Assembly (NCBI GenBank): GCA_030539565.1
Contig: JAUNYA010000004.1
Span: 1-33,296, forward strand
DNA length: 33,296 bases
Direction of reading: 5' to 3'
DNA from: Thermoplasmata archaeon
GTDB taxonomy: Archaea > Thermoplasmatota > Thermoplasmata > Methanomassiliicoccales > Methanomethylophilaceae
The notes beneath the pieces were generated by a model. That model was not told the origin of the DNA and did not search any database. It was given only the letters and a program-made list of their open reading frames with translations. The translations under genes were made by a program, and so were the position numbers. This document shows positions 7,913 to 15,369 of the stretch, in pieces. The stretch's first letter is position 1. Each line of letters starts with the position of its first letter.

Positions 7913-9252
7913 TTACCTCGTTCCGGACACGTGTTTTTATCAGTGCACCGCATCCTCCGCGAAGGGGTGAGGGCACGGTCACGGCGACGGGATTCTTCGA
8001 GCAGTCGGCGGCTTACAACGGCACCGAGCTGAAGAGCGGGCTGTGCTCGATCTGCAAGGGCGCCCACAGGCTCTGCGGCAAGGACCGCTGCCCCCTGATG
8101 ATAAAGTTCTACTCCCAGCAGAAGACCCGCCCGCTCATCGACGCCAAGGACCTGGCCGGCTCCAGCCCTCCCGCGGTCTTCGTGGGGCGGTACGGCTACC
8201 CCAAGGTGGACATAGGACCCCTGCTACCGCCGGAGTTCGGGGACACGTCGATCATGGGGACGCCGGAGCGCTGGGTCGGGAAGTCCATAGACGAGATCGT
8301 CGACTTCAGGTTCCGTCTCGTCCGCGGGAAGTACCGCATAGACGCGACGGACTTCCGCAAGTACGGGAGGATAGTGGACAACGTCCAGGAGCTCGCATTG
8401 ACCGAGCGCCCGGTGGACGTGGAGGCATCCTTCACCCAGAAGCCCAAGGGCCGCGTGGTCCTCGACGACAACGTGGAGCCCTTCGGCCCGTCGGCGAGGA
8501 TGGAGCAGATGTCCCTCGGCAACGGCAGGTTCGAGAGGAATCTGGAGAGGAGCTTCTACGACATCGACATGAAGGCGACGGACGCCGTCGTCTCCGCTTA
8601 CCGCAACGGGACGCTCATCTCTGAGATCCAGAAGGCCTTCTCTGTGGGGACGATGGGGGTGGACAAGCGCCGCCGCTTCGTGCCCACCAGGTGGAGCATC
8701 ACCGCCGTGGACGACATCATCGGGAAGGACCTGCTGAAGACGACCAGGTGGAACCCCACGATCGACGACTTCCGCCTGTACAGGTGGGAGGAGCTGGACA
8801 ACCGGTGGGCCATCCTGCTGATGCCGTGCACCTGGAGGTTCGAGCTCATCGAGGCCTGGTATCCCAACACGACCTGGAACCCGTCGGGCAGGACCATCGA
8901 CATCATCCACGACTCGGAGTTCTTCGACGGGAGGACGGAATACGCCCACATCGGCGGCTGCTACTACGCCTCGAGGATGGCCGTGAACGAGCTGCTCATC
9001 GAGGAGGGGCGCACCGCGGGAGCCGTCATAATGAGGGAGGCCCATCCGGGCTACGTGATGCCCGTCGGGGTGTGGAACGTGAGGGAGAACGTCCGCGCGG
9101 CGCTGCGCACCAAGCCGGAGCACTTCGAGACCCTCGACAAGGCCCTCGACGTCGTCGAGTCTATGATGGACATCAAGCGCCAGGGCTGGATCGCCAACTC
9201 CGACGTGATGAGGGACTGGATCGTCCAGAGGAGGATTGAGGACTATTACTGA
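7885..9252 (+). CDS. nreA: Archaeal DNA repair protein of the Nre family, with zinc finger and PIP box
   Basis: Nre proteins are archaea-specific repair factors that bind the sliding clamp PCNA. This copy has a four-cysteine zinc site (C54, C57, C64, C69 in CSICKGAHRLCGKDRCP), the conserved Nre N-domain (VFVGRYGYPKVDIGPLLPPE and GTPERWVGKSIDEIVDFRF) and the C-domain (CTWRFELIEAWYPNTTWNP, HIGGCYYASRMAVNELL). It ends exactly in QRRIEDYY (448-455), a match to the PIP box pattern Qxx[ILM]xx[FY][FY]. The ATG at 7885 is the only ATG, GTG or TTG in frame before the zinc finger, yet residues 1-35 (rich in R, P, T and F) look unlike the rest and overlap an RNA hairpin, so the N-terminus is uncertain. 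It overlaps the next gene by 17 nt. Confidence 0.9.
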   Translation: MEEIPNRFLLTSFRTRVFISAPHPPRRGEGTVTATGFFEQSAAYNGTELKSGLCSICKGAHRLCGKDRCPLMIKFYSQQKTRPLIDAKDLAGSSPPAVFVGRYGYPKVDIGPLLPPEFGDTSIMGTPERWVGKSIDEIVDFRFRLVRGKYRIDATDFRKYGRIVDNVQELALTERPVDVEASFTQKPKGRVVLDDNVEPFGPSARMEQMSLGNGRFERNLERSFYDIDMKATDAVVSAYRNGTLISEIQKAFSVGTMGVDKRRRFVPTRWSITAVDDIIGKDLLKTTRWNPTIDDFRLYRWEELDNRWAILLMPCTWRFELIEAWYPNTTWNPSGRTIDIIHDSEFFDGRTEYAHIGGCYYASRMAVNELLIEEGRTAGAVIMREAHPGYVMPVGVWNVRENVRAALRTKPEHFETLDKALDVVESMMDIKRQGWIANSDVMRDWIVQRRIEDYY

Positions 9253-10096
9253 CACCACCCTGGGCGACTTCACCGGAGAACCGCTGGAATGGGACGGGCC
9301 GTTCAGGCTCGTCGAATGCTCCAGGGCGCTCTCCCCCTCCGGCCTGCCGGAGATGGACTACGCCGTCAACCCCTACGGGGGATGCGAGCACGGCTGCATC
9401 TACTGCTACGCCCCGGGGCACACCCATTCCGAGCTGTCGGAGTGGAGGGTCGTCCGCGTCAAGAGGAACGTGGTCGACAGGCTCGCCAAGGAGCTCCCCT
9501 ACGTCCAGGGAACCGTCGGCCTCGGTACGGTCACGGATCCGTACCAGGCTGCCGAGCGCAGGTTCCGCCTGACCCGCGGCTGCCTGGAGCTCCTCGCCTC
9601 GAGGGGCATGTGCGTGCACATCCACACCAAGTCCGACCTGGTCCTGAGGGATCTCGATCTGCTCAGGGACATGGACGCCGTCGTCGGGATGACGATAACC
9701 ACCGTCGACGACCGCATCTCGAAGATGACGGAGCCGGGCGCGCCGCTGCCCCGCGCGCGCCTCCAGACGCTCGAGCGGCTGGTGGAGGAGGGCGTGGACG
9801 CCTACGCGCTCGTCGCGCCCGTAATGTCCACGCTGGAGGGCCTGGAGGGCGATCTGATGGACGCTCTCAGGGAAACGGGCGTGAGTGAGGTCTACATGGA
9901 CTCCCTGAACCTGAGGCTGGTGGACACGACGCGCCTGGACCGCATGGGGATCCGCCCTTCGCCCGAAGCCGAGAGCATACTCGACTCGCTGTGCAGGGAC
10001 TGCGGGGTCAAGGGCACGAGATGCTTCGGCGACCGCTACCGACGAAGGTCTGGTTCTTCCATCCATTGGATGGTGAGATTAGCAACACTTTTATAG
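9236..10096 (+). CDS. SPL-like radical SAM protein (spore photoproduct lyase / Rv2578c-type family)
   Basis: A 286-aa radical SAM enzyme with the CX3CX2C cluster motif CEHGCIYCY (C50, C54, C57), preceded by NPYGGC, which is typical of the SPL-related radical SAM family often annotated as DNA repair photolyase. The substrate is unknown. The start is TTG at 9236, inside the end of nre and 4 nt after AGAGGAGG, a strong ribosome site, so translation is probably coupled to nre; this supports a shared repair role (inference). The last 18 or so residues ([18 protein letters not shown]) are encoded by the promoter region of the thermosome gene. The TAG stop (10094-10096) is the only TAG in the window and is followed two codons later by TAA. 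Confidence 0.85.
   Translation: MRTITDTTLGDFTGEPLEWDGPFRLVECSRALSPSGLPEMDYAVNPYGGCEHGCIYCYAPGHTHSELSEWRVVRVKRNVVDRLAKELPYVQGTVGLGTVTDPYQAAERRFRLTRGCLELLASRGMCVHIHTKSDLVLRDLDLLRDMDAVVGMTITTVDDRISKMTEPGAPLPRARLQTLERLVEEGVDAYALVAPVMSTLEGLEGDLMDALRETGVSEVYMDSLNLRLVDTTRLDRMGIRPSPEAESILDSLCRDCGVKGTRCFGDRYRRRSGSSIHWMVRLATLL
10059..10073. promoter_or_regulatory. Perfect palindrome upstream of the thermosome TATA box
   Basis: CCATCCA-T-TGGATGG: two 7-nt arms around a single base, ending 14 nt before the TATA box of the thermosome gene. The position suits a transcription-factor operator or activator site. No known archaeal heat-shock regulator site was recognised. Confidence 0.4.
10088..10096 (+). promoter_or_regulatory. 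TATA box of the thermosome gene
   Basis: CTTTTATAG about 46 nt upstream of the ATG gives a predicted leader of about 20 nt that contains AGGTGA (10125-10130), a ribosome-binding site 7 nt before the ATG at 10138. Unlike many genes here, this transcript is leadered. Confidence 0.6.
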
Positions 10097-10137
10097 AAGA
10101 ACTAAATTGTCGGAATCAAACTACAGGTGATACTACC

Positions 10138-11763
10138 ATGTACGGTTCTGGAAACCAGCCCGTTATCGTGCTCAAAGAGGGCACCGAGAGGAGCAAAGAC
10201 AAGGAAGCTCAGTTCAACAACATCAGCGCCGCCAAGGCCGTCGCCGACGCGGTCAGGTCCACCCTCGGACCCAAGGGGATGGACAAGATGCTGGTCAACA
10301 CGATCGGCGACGTCGTCATCACCAACGACGGAGTCACCATCCTCAAGGAGATCGACGTCCAGCACCCCGCCGCCAAGATGGTCGTCGAGGTCGCCAAGAC
10401 CCAGGACGCCGAGTGCGGGGACGGGACCACCACCAGCGTCGTCCTCGCCGGAGAGCTGCTCAAGCAGTCCGAGGCCCTGATCGACGCCAACGTCCACCCC
10501 ACCGTCATCACCAACGGATTCAAGATGGCTGCTGACAAAGCAGTGGAGATCCTCAACGAGATCGCCATCGACGCCAAGAACGACAAGATCCTCAAGACCG
10601 TCGCCCACACCGCCCTCACCGGCAAGTCCGTCGGCGACGAGGAGGATGTCCTTGCCGACATCGTCGTCAAGGCCTGCAAGGCCGTCGAGGAGGACGGAAA
10701 GGTCGACACCAAGAACATCCGCGTCCAGAAGAAGGTCGGCGGGGTCATCGGCGACACCTACCTCGTGCAGGGAGTCGTCATCGACAAGGAGAAGGTCCAC
10801 TCCAGGATGCCCACCCACGTCGAGAAGGCCAAGATCGCCCTGTTCTCCTGCCCCCTCGAGGTCAAGAAGACCGAGTTCGACGCCCAGATCCAGATCACCG
10901 ACCCCACAATGATGTCCTCCTTCCTCGCCGAGGAGGAGAACACCATGAAGGCCATGGTCGACAAGATCAAGGCCGCCGGAGCCAACGTCGTCTTCTGCCA
11001 GAAGGGAGTCGACGAGCTGGTCCAGCACTACCTCGCCAAGAACGGCATCCTCGGATACAGGAGGCTCAAGGAGTCCGACCTCGAGGCCATCGCCAAGGCC
11101 ACCGGAGCCAACATCGTCGGAAACGTCATGGAGCTCACCAAGGCCGACCTCGGAACCGCCGGAGCGGTCGACGAGAAGCAGGTCGGAGAGGACGGAATGG
11201 CGTTCATCACCGGCTGCAAGAACCCCAAGGCCATCACCATCTTCGTGCGCGGCGGAACCGAGCACGTGCTCGAGGAGGTCGAGAGGGCCCTGAACGACGC
11301 CATCCGCGTGGTCGGCGTCGCCATCGAGGACGGGAAGGTCGTCGCCGGAGCCGGAGCCCCCGAGATCGAGCTCGAGCTCAGGCTGGACGACTTCGCCGCC
11401 TCCGTCGGAGGAAGGGAGCAGCTCGCCATCGAGAAGTTCGCCAAGGCCATGGAGATCATCCCCTGGACCCTCGCCGAGAACGCCGGTATCGACCCCATCG
11501 ACAGCATCATCAAGCTGAAGAACGCCCACGAGAAGAAGGCCGCCAAGGCCAAGTACTTCGGACTGGACCTCGACAGCGGCGAGGCAGTCGACATGCAGGC
11601 CAGGAACGTCCTCGAGCCCCTCAGGGTCAAGGTGCAGGCAATCAACTCCGCCCAGGAGGTCGCCAACATGATCCTCAGGATCGACGACGTCATCGCGTCC
11701 CGCAGGGCGCCCCCGATGCCTCCCCAGGGAGCCGGCGGAATGGGCGGAATGCCCGGGATGTGA
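10138..11763 (+). CDS. thsA: Thermosome subunit (group II chaperonin)
   Basis: Cytosolic ATP-dependent protein-folding chaperonin subunit, 541 aa, the usual length. Conserved ATPase motifs are in place: [10 protein letters not shown] (43-52), [10 protein letters not shown] (62-71) and [15 protein letters not shown] (94-108). The C-terminus is the characteristic flexible glycine-methionine tail GGMGGMPGM. The frame is open upstream into the radical SAM gene, but homology starts at [13 protein letters not shown], which has its own TATA box and Shine-Dalgarno site. Codon use is strongly biased to C-ending codons, as expected for a highly expressed gene. It is followed directly by a hairpin terminator. 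Only one subunit gene is present here; paralogues may lie elsewhere. Confidence 0.98.
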   Translation: MYGSGNQPVIVLKEGTERSKDKEAQFNNISAAKAVADAVRSTLGPKGMDKMLVNTIGDVVITNDGVTILKEIDVQHPAAKMVVEVAKTQDAECGDGTTTSVVLAGELLKQSEALIDANVHPTVITNGFKMAADKAVEILNEIAIDAKNDKILKTVAHTALTGKSVGDEEDVLADIVVKACKAVEEDGKVDTKNIRVQKKVGGVIGDTYLVQGVVIDKEKVHSRMPTHVEKAKIALFSCPLEVKKTEFDAQIQITDPTMMSSFLAEEENTMKAMVDKIKAAGANVVFCQKGVDELVQHYLAKNGILGYRRLKESDLEAIAKATGANIVGNVMELTKADLGTAGAVDEKQVGEDGMAFITGCKNPKAITIFVRGGTEHVLEEVERALNDAIRVVGVAIEDGKVVAGAGAPEIELELRLDDFAASVGGREQLAIEKFAKAMEIIPWTLAENAGIDPIDSIIKLKNAHEKKAAKAKYFGLDLDSGEAVDMQARNVLEPLRVKVQAINSAQEVANMILRIDDVIASRRAPPMPPQGAGGMGGMPGM

Positions 11764-11778
11764 TCCCGTAAAACTCCA

Positions 11779-11810
11779 GGGGGCCGGAGGCCCCCAAACC
11801 CCTCCTTTTT
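11779..11810 (+). terminator. Hairpin terminator after the thermosome gene
   Basis: GGGGGCC-GGA-GGCCCCC (11779-11795), a 7-bp G+C stem with a 3-nt loop, followed by AAACCCCTCC and a T5 run (11806-11810). It sits 15 nt after the stop codon. Confidence 0.65.
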
Positions 11811-11831
11811 GCAATTCCTGCGAGGACTACC

Positions 11832-12140
11832 ATGGCCGCACACGTCTCCGAGCGCGCCGACAGGCAGGAGACCAGCGCCTGGGTCCAGATGGGCATACTC
11901 GTCCTCGCGGCCACGGCCTGCGCCTCGTTCCTCGTCTACCAGGGCCAGCACATGTCCGGGCTCTGCGTAGGGTTCGCAGGGTGCGTCCTGATAGTCCTGT
12001 CGGGGTTCGTCTCCCTGAACTCGGCGTACCAGATCGACAACGGTTCCAGGGATTACTCCAGACTCGGACTTCTGTGCACCATCGTTTCGATTGTTGCCGT
12101 TATCGGAATCACGTATTGGCTCTGGACTTCCGTTCAGTGA
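11832..12140 (+). CDS. Small membrane protein, unknown function
   Basis: A 102-aa protein with a short charged N-terminus (MAAHVSERADRQETSA) and three hydrophobic segments: about 18-36 (VQMGILVLAATACASFLVY), 42-62 and 80-98. No family was recognised. GCGAGG lies 6 nt before the ATG. It follows the thermosome terminator by about 20 nt, so it may be expressed by read-through. The region after it converges on the minus-strand hydrolase gene. Confidence 0.7.
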   Translation: MAAHVSERADRQETSAWVQMGILVLAATACASFLVYQGQHMSGLCVGFAGCVLIVLSGFVSLNSAYQIDNGSRDYSRLGLLCTIVSIVAVIGITYWLWTSVQ

Positions 12141-12252
12141 AGCCCCTCTGTCGAAGCGCTCATATCTCAAGCACTCGACTCCATTTTGTGTAAGTCGCGG
12201 GACACTGCTGGTATGACAGGCCCACGCGTCGTTTTCCCACGTTTTTGACCAA

Positions 12253-12275
12253 ACCGTCCATTGTTGATGGATGGT
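12253..12275. repeat. Inverted repeat, possible recombinase or regulator site
   Basis: ACCGTCCAT-TGTTG-ATGGATGGT, 8 of 9 arm positions paired. With its left flank (CCAAA) it resembles the dyad at 15225-15241 just after the two recombinase genes, in direct orientation. Function unknown. Confidence 0.35.
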
Positions 12276-12302
12276 CCAGATGCGTGAAGGCTAGAAGGAA
12301 AC

Positions 12303-12330
12303 GGGTTGGAGGGGTTTGAACCCCCGCCCG
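12303..12330 (-). other. tRNA T-arm/acceptor-like fragment
   Basis: On the minus strand GGGGGTTCAAACCCCTCC followed by AACCCG looks like the T stem-loop and 3' acceptor strand of a tRNA. No matching 5' half (CGGGTTG) or anticodon arm occurs in the 70-100 nt upstream, so this is at most a 3' fragment, as left by integration into tRNA genes. The same bases form the palindrome GGGGTT-TG-AACCCC. Confidence 0.25.
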
Positions 12331-12360
12331 TAAGGCGGGATGGGTCCTCAGGCTGAGGAC
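12323..12360 (-). terminator. Tandem hairpins at the end of the hydrolase gene
   Basis: Two adjacent perfect stems: GTCCTCA-GGC-TGAGGAC (12344-12360), which includes the hydrolase stop codon, and CCCGCC-CGTAA-GGCGGG (12323-12339). No long T-tract follows, so termination is plausible but not certain. Confidence 0.4.
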
Positions 12361-13400
12361 AGCGAGTACGTGTACTTCGTGGCGAAGTCCATCACCAGGC
12401 ACAGCGTCATGGTGCCCTCGGTCTTGTTGTAGACGACGGACCACCTGGTCTGGTTGCTGGCGTTGTCCTGCTTAACGGTCTCCAGGAGGTCGAAGCACTC
12501 TGCGGTGTCCATGACCCCTTCGGAGGACTCCATGGCGGCCCCGACGGTGTCGTAGCGGCTCTGACTGCTCTCGGTGACCTCGATCACGCCCTGGAGGTCC
12601 GGGGACACGTAGTGGTTGGTCATGTATGACGTCTCGACTACGTAGTACTCGTTGTCGTAGATCTCGACCACGGCGGTCTTCCCGGAGGCGTCGCTGATCA
12701 TGATGTGGTAGTGCGCCATGCAGAGGTCGTAGTCCATCAGGAGCTCCAGGGCCTTGTCCGTGGAGTCGGCGTTGTCCAGGATCAGGCGCAGGGCGGTGGT
12801 GATGAAGATGGGGGTCCTCCCCTCGTGCGTCATGCTCGCGTACCCGGAGTTCTCGACCGCGTTGATGGAGACGCTCACTCCCTTCTCGTTGACGCCGTCC
12901 ATGGGCATGTACGCGACGGCACGCACCGCATCCTTGGCGGCGAGGGTCTCCGGGGTGTCGCCGGCGGTGTACCCGAACACGTTCAGGTTCACGATGGAGA
13001 GCGATTCGTACCCGTTCTCCGGATCGGTGTGAACGACCGCCGCCACGCTGCCGCTGAAATCCAGGTTCCTGGCGAGGAGCAGGTCCCCGTCCTCATCGCT
13101 CACTGCGAACGTGGAGCACGCGGTGCTCCCGGCGCCGCCGATCCCCGTCCCGTTGGTGACGTTCTCCTTCAGGTAGTTGTTCAGCTCGACCATGGTCGTG
13201 GAGCCCGTGGCGAGGTATCCGTCGAACTTGTAGTCGAAGTCCACGTCGATGTAGAACAGCTTCTGGTCGTCCGACCAGGTGACGGTGATGTCGTTACCCT
13301 CGCTTTCCTGCCCTCCGTTTAGCAGGACGGCCGCTGAGGCGGCCAGTATGACCACAACCACGGCGACGACCGCGATGCCCTTCTTGGTTGAGCTATTCAT
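12348..13400 (-). CDS. Membrane-anchored Ntn-type linear amide hydrolase (choloylglycine hydrolase / C45-C59-like)
   Basis: A 350-aa exported protein. KK then a hydrophobic stretch (about 8-28) forms a signal anchor, so the enzyme should face outside the cell. C95 in GSTACSTFAV is followed by DEDGDLLLARNLDF, the nucleophile and R-N-x-D signature of the penicillin acylase / bile salt hydrolase / acid ceramidase-like Ntn superfamily. Further matches are SINAVENSGY and NQTRWSVVYN. Because the nucleophile is internal, the protein probably cleaves itself before C95 to mature, as C45 and ceramidase-like members do. The substrate (bile salt, N-acyl amino acid, acyl-homoserine lactone or peptidoglycan-derived amide) cannot be told from sequence. 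It is convergent with the small membrane protein gene. Confidence 0.8.
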   Translation of the reverse strand: MNSSTKKGIAVVAVVVVILAASAAVLLNGGQESEGNDITVTWSDDQKLFYIDVDFDYKFDGYLATGSTTMVELNNYLKENVTNGTGIGGAGSTACSTFAVSDEDGDLLLARNLDFSGSVAAVVHTDPENGYESLSIVNLNVFGYTAGDTPETLAAKDAVRAVAYMPMDGVNEKGVSVSINAVENSGYASMTHEGRTPIFITTALRLILDNADSTDKALELLMDYDLCMAHYHIMISDASGKTAVVEIYDNEYYVVETSYMTNHYVSPDLQGVIEVTESSQSRYDTVGAAMESSEGVMDTAECFDLLETVKQDNASNQTRWSVVYNKTEGTMTLCLVMDFATKYTYSLSSA

Positions 13401-13518
13401 CGTATCCCCAGATTTACGCTCTGATTGCTTTTGACTCTTTCCCGCCGGGCTTCGTGTTGCGCCGTGGGATCCGCATCCGGAAAACCTACGAAACTTGGGC
13501 GTAATTTTAGCTCTAACC

Positions 13519-13532
13519 TTTATTTTATATAC
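13519..13532 (+). promoter_or_regulatory. TATA box for the recombinase pair
   Basis: TTTATTTTATATAC about 38 nt before the first recombinase ATG (13564). Transcription would start near 13552 with a very short leader. Confidence 0.6.
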
Positions 13533-13563
13533 CTACCTGACGATTATCCGCACGGGATGCACG

Positions 13564-14337
13564 ATGCGTGCTGCGCTTTACGCCAGGGTCTCGACCGAGG
13601 ATCAGGCGGTGGAGGGATTCTCCCTCGACGCACAGATCAAGCGGCTGGAGGCCTACTGCAGGGTACGCGGCTGGGAGGTCGCGGACGAGTACAGGGACGA
13701 GGGTTTCTCCGGAAGGAACATCCGCCGTCCGGAGTACGAGAGGATGATGTCCGAGTCGGACAGGTGGGATGTGCTGCTTGTCCTGAAGATGGACCGTATC
13801 CACAGGAACAGTGTGAACTTCACCCATATGATGGACGAGCTCCGCGAGATGGGGAAGGAGTTCAACAGCGTCCAGGAGAAGTTCGACACGACGACGGCGA
13901 TGGGCCGCTTCGTCATGGACATCATGCAGAGGATTGCGCAGCTGGAGAGCGAGCAGATCGGCGAGAGGACCTACATGGGCATGGAGTTCAAGGCCCGCAA
14001 CGGCACCGGCCATCTCGGCTCGGGGCATCCCTACGGCTACGTCTACACAGACCGCGGTCTCGAGGTCGTGAAGGATGAGGCGCACACCGTCCGCGCGATC
14101 TACAACATGTACGTCCGCGGGTCCACCATGGAGGACATCGCCGGCTTCCTGAACGATGCCGACGTGCCGGCCAAGAAGGGCGGAAGGTGGAACAAGCAGT
14201 CGGTCTGCAACATCCTCCACAACCCGCTGTACGCCGGATACATGGACTGGAACGGCATCGTCCGCAGGGGCGAGCAGGAGCCCATCGTCGACGTCAAGGT
14301 CTACGAGAAGGTCAACGGCCCCGTAGAGCTCAGCTGA
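13564..14337 (+). CDS. Serine recombinase, short form (resolvase plus recombinase domain), copy 1
   Basis: DNA-cutting and rejoining enzyme of the serine recombinase superfamily. The N-terminal resolvase domain shows the catalytic serine S10 in YARVSTEDQ, the arginines of KMDRIHRN, and the dimer helix (RIAQLESEQIGERT). It is followed by the 'Recombinase' DNA-binding domain ending in NILHNPLYAGYMDWNGIV. At 257 aa it stops where large serine recombinases normally continue into a zinc ribbon and coiled coil, so it lacks the parts that control direction and synapsis. The open frame extends upstream to 13495, but homology starts at MRAALYARVST. The stop is 2 nt before copy 2, so the two are co-transcribed. 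Confidence 0.9.
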   Translation: MRAALYARVSTEDQAVEGFSLDAQIKRLEAYCRVRGWEVADEYRDEGFSGRNIRRPEYERMMSESDRWDVLLVLKMDRIHRNSVNFTHMMDELREMGKEFNSVQEKFDTTTAMGRFVMDIMQRIAQLESEQIGERTYMGMEFKARNGTGHLGSGHPYGYVYTDRGLEVVKDEAHTVRAIYNMYVRGSTMEDIAGFLNDADVPAKKGGRWNKQSVCNILHNPLYAGYMDWNGIVRRGEQEPIVDVKVYEKVNGPVELS

Positions 14338-14339
14338 CC

Positions 14340-15197
14340 ATGCGCGCGGCCATCTACGTCAGGGTCTCGACGGAGGAGCAGGCCGCTGAGGGTTATTCGA
14401 TAGAGGCCCAGAAGGAGATGCTGCAGGACTACTGCATCGTCGACGGCTGGGATGTGGCCGGCGTCTACGAGGACGACGGTTTCTCCGGGAGGAACGAGAA
14501 GCGTCCGGCGTACCGCCGCATGATGTCCGAGATGGACAGCTGGGATGTGGTAGTGGTCATCAAGATGGACCGTATCCACAGGAACAGCCGCAACTTCATG
14601 AACATGATGGAGCAGCTGGACCGCCACGGGAAGATGTTCGTCTCATCGTCCGAAGCGCTGGACACCACCAACGCGCTGGGCAGGTTCGTCGTGGACATGA
14701 TTCAGCGCCTTGCTCAACTTGAAAGCGAGCAGATCGGCGAGAGGACCCACATGGGCATGCGCGAGAAGGCCGAGACCCTCGACTCTGCGGAGACCGGCAA
14801 GCGCACTATGGGATTCACCCCGCCGTACGGATACTCCCTCGAGGACGGCGCCCTCGTGGAGGATCCGTTCGAGCTCTCCGTCGTCCGCAGGATGTTCGAG
14901 GAGTACGCCGAGGGCAGCACCATGGACCAGATCTGCTACAGGCTCAACGGCGAGGGGATCCTGACGAGGAAGGGCAACCCGTGGAACCGCAGGAACATGG
15001 GCAACATACTGCACAATCCCGTGTACGCGGGGTACATGCGCTGGGAGGACCTGCTCATAAGGCACGATGCCGGCACGGCGGTGACACCGAGGGAGTTCAA
15101 CTCCGTGCAGGAGAAGATGGCGTCGAGAGTGAAGGATCCATCCAGGCGCGAAGTGAAGCTGTTGCCAGTCGAGGACGACTTCGCGGCCGGATTCTGA
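14340..15197 (+). CDS. Serine recombinase, short form, copy 2
   Basis: A 285-aa paralogue of the preceding gene, highly similar across the catalytic domain (S10 in YVRVSTEEQ, DGFSGRN, KMDRIHRNSRNF, RLAQLESEQIGERTHMGM). Its DNA-binding half includes GFTPPYGYSLEDG and NILHNPVYAGYMRWEDLL and ends at FNSVQEKMASRVKDPS. Like copy 1 it lacks the zinc ribbon and coiled coil of large serine recombinases. The DNA-binding halves differ more than the catalytic halves, which would fit a heterodimer that recognises two different half-sites (inference). A dyad and a strong TATA box lie within 45 nt of its stop. Confidence 0.9.
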   Translation: MRAAIYVRVSTEEQAAEGYSIEAQKEMLQDYCIVDGWDVAGVYEDDGFSGRNEKRPAYRRMMSEMDSWDVVVVIKMDRIHRNSRNFMNMMEQLDRHGKMFVSSSEALDTTNALGRFVVDMIQRLAQLESEQIGERTHMGMREKAETLDSAETGKRTMGFTPPYGYSLEDGALVEDPFELSVVRRMFEEYAEGSTMDQICYRLNGEGILTRKGNPWNRRNMGNILHNPVYAGYMRWEDLLIRHDAGTAVTPREFNSVQEKMASRVKDPSRREVKLLPVEDDFAAGF

Positions 15198-15200
15198 CCA

Positions 15201-15210
15201 TTTATATTTA
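15201..15210 (+). promoter_or_regulatory. TATA box for the CWPCC microprotein
   Basis: TTTATATTTA, centred about 28 nt before the ATG at 15234, the spacing for a leaderless start on that codon. Confidence 0.6.
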
Positions 15211-15224
15211 ATGTTTATCCAAAA

Positions 15225-15241
15225 TCGTCCATAATGGACGA
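15225..15241. repeat. Perfect 17-nt dyad after the recombinase genes
   Basis: TCGTCCAT-A-ATGGACGA, 8-nt arms around one base. It covers the predicted transcription start and the ATG of the small gene at 15234, so it could be an operator; as it lies next to two recombinase genes it could also be a crossover or binding site. Confidence 0.5.
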
Positions 15242-15299
15242 CGCATCCAATATCATCCAGGCTTACATCCGTAAAATCTGCTGGCCATGCTGCGCCTGA
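15234..15299 (+). CDS. Possible leaderless 21-aa microprotein with C-terminal CWPCC motif
   Basis: A short frame reads MDDASN then IIQAYIRKI and ends ICWPCCA before TGA. It is too short for standard gene calls. Support is positional: the TATA box at 15201-15210 would start transcription on or within a few bases of this ATG, as for many genes in the window, and no other frame explains that promoter. Three cysteines in five residues suggest metal or thiol chemistry. It could instead be a leader for the permease gene downstream, though that gene has its own TATA box. No family recognised. Confidence 0.45.
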   Translation: MDDASNIIQAYIRKICWPCCA

Positions 15300-15307
15300 C
15301 CCTACTG

Positions 15308-15317
15308 TATTAAATAT
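15308..15317 (+). promoter_or_regulatory. TATA box for the permease gene
   Basis: TATTAAATAT; predicted start near 15338-15342 gives a roughly 30-nt leader that carries GGAGG (15358-15362), 7 nt before the ATG at 15370. Confidence 0.55.
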
Positions 15318-15369
15318 CTTGGACGTCGAATCATTGGATGGGTTCGCAAGGCCCATTGGAGGAAAACAA

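Noticed and set aside
10102-11814. 570-codon frame opposite the thermosome
   Set aside because: Antisense shadow rich in D, G, L and V with no motifs, opposite a highly conserved gene.
12303-12375. Complete tRNA gene on the minus strand
   Set aside because: Only a T-arm and 3' acceptor-like piece are present; no 5' acceptor strand, D-arm or anticodon arm can be folded, and the upstream bases are the end of the hydrolase gene.
13495-13563. N-terminal extension of the first recombinase
   Set aside because: It would be translated from the TATA box and promoter; family homology and promoter position both place the start at 13564.
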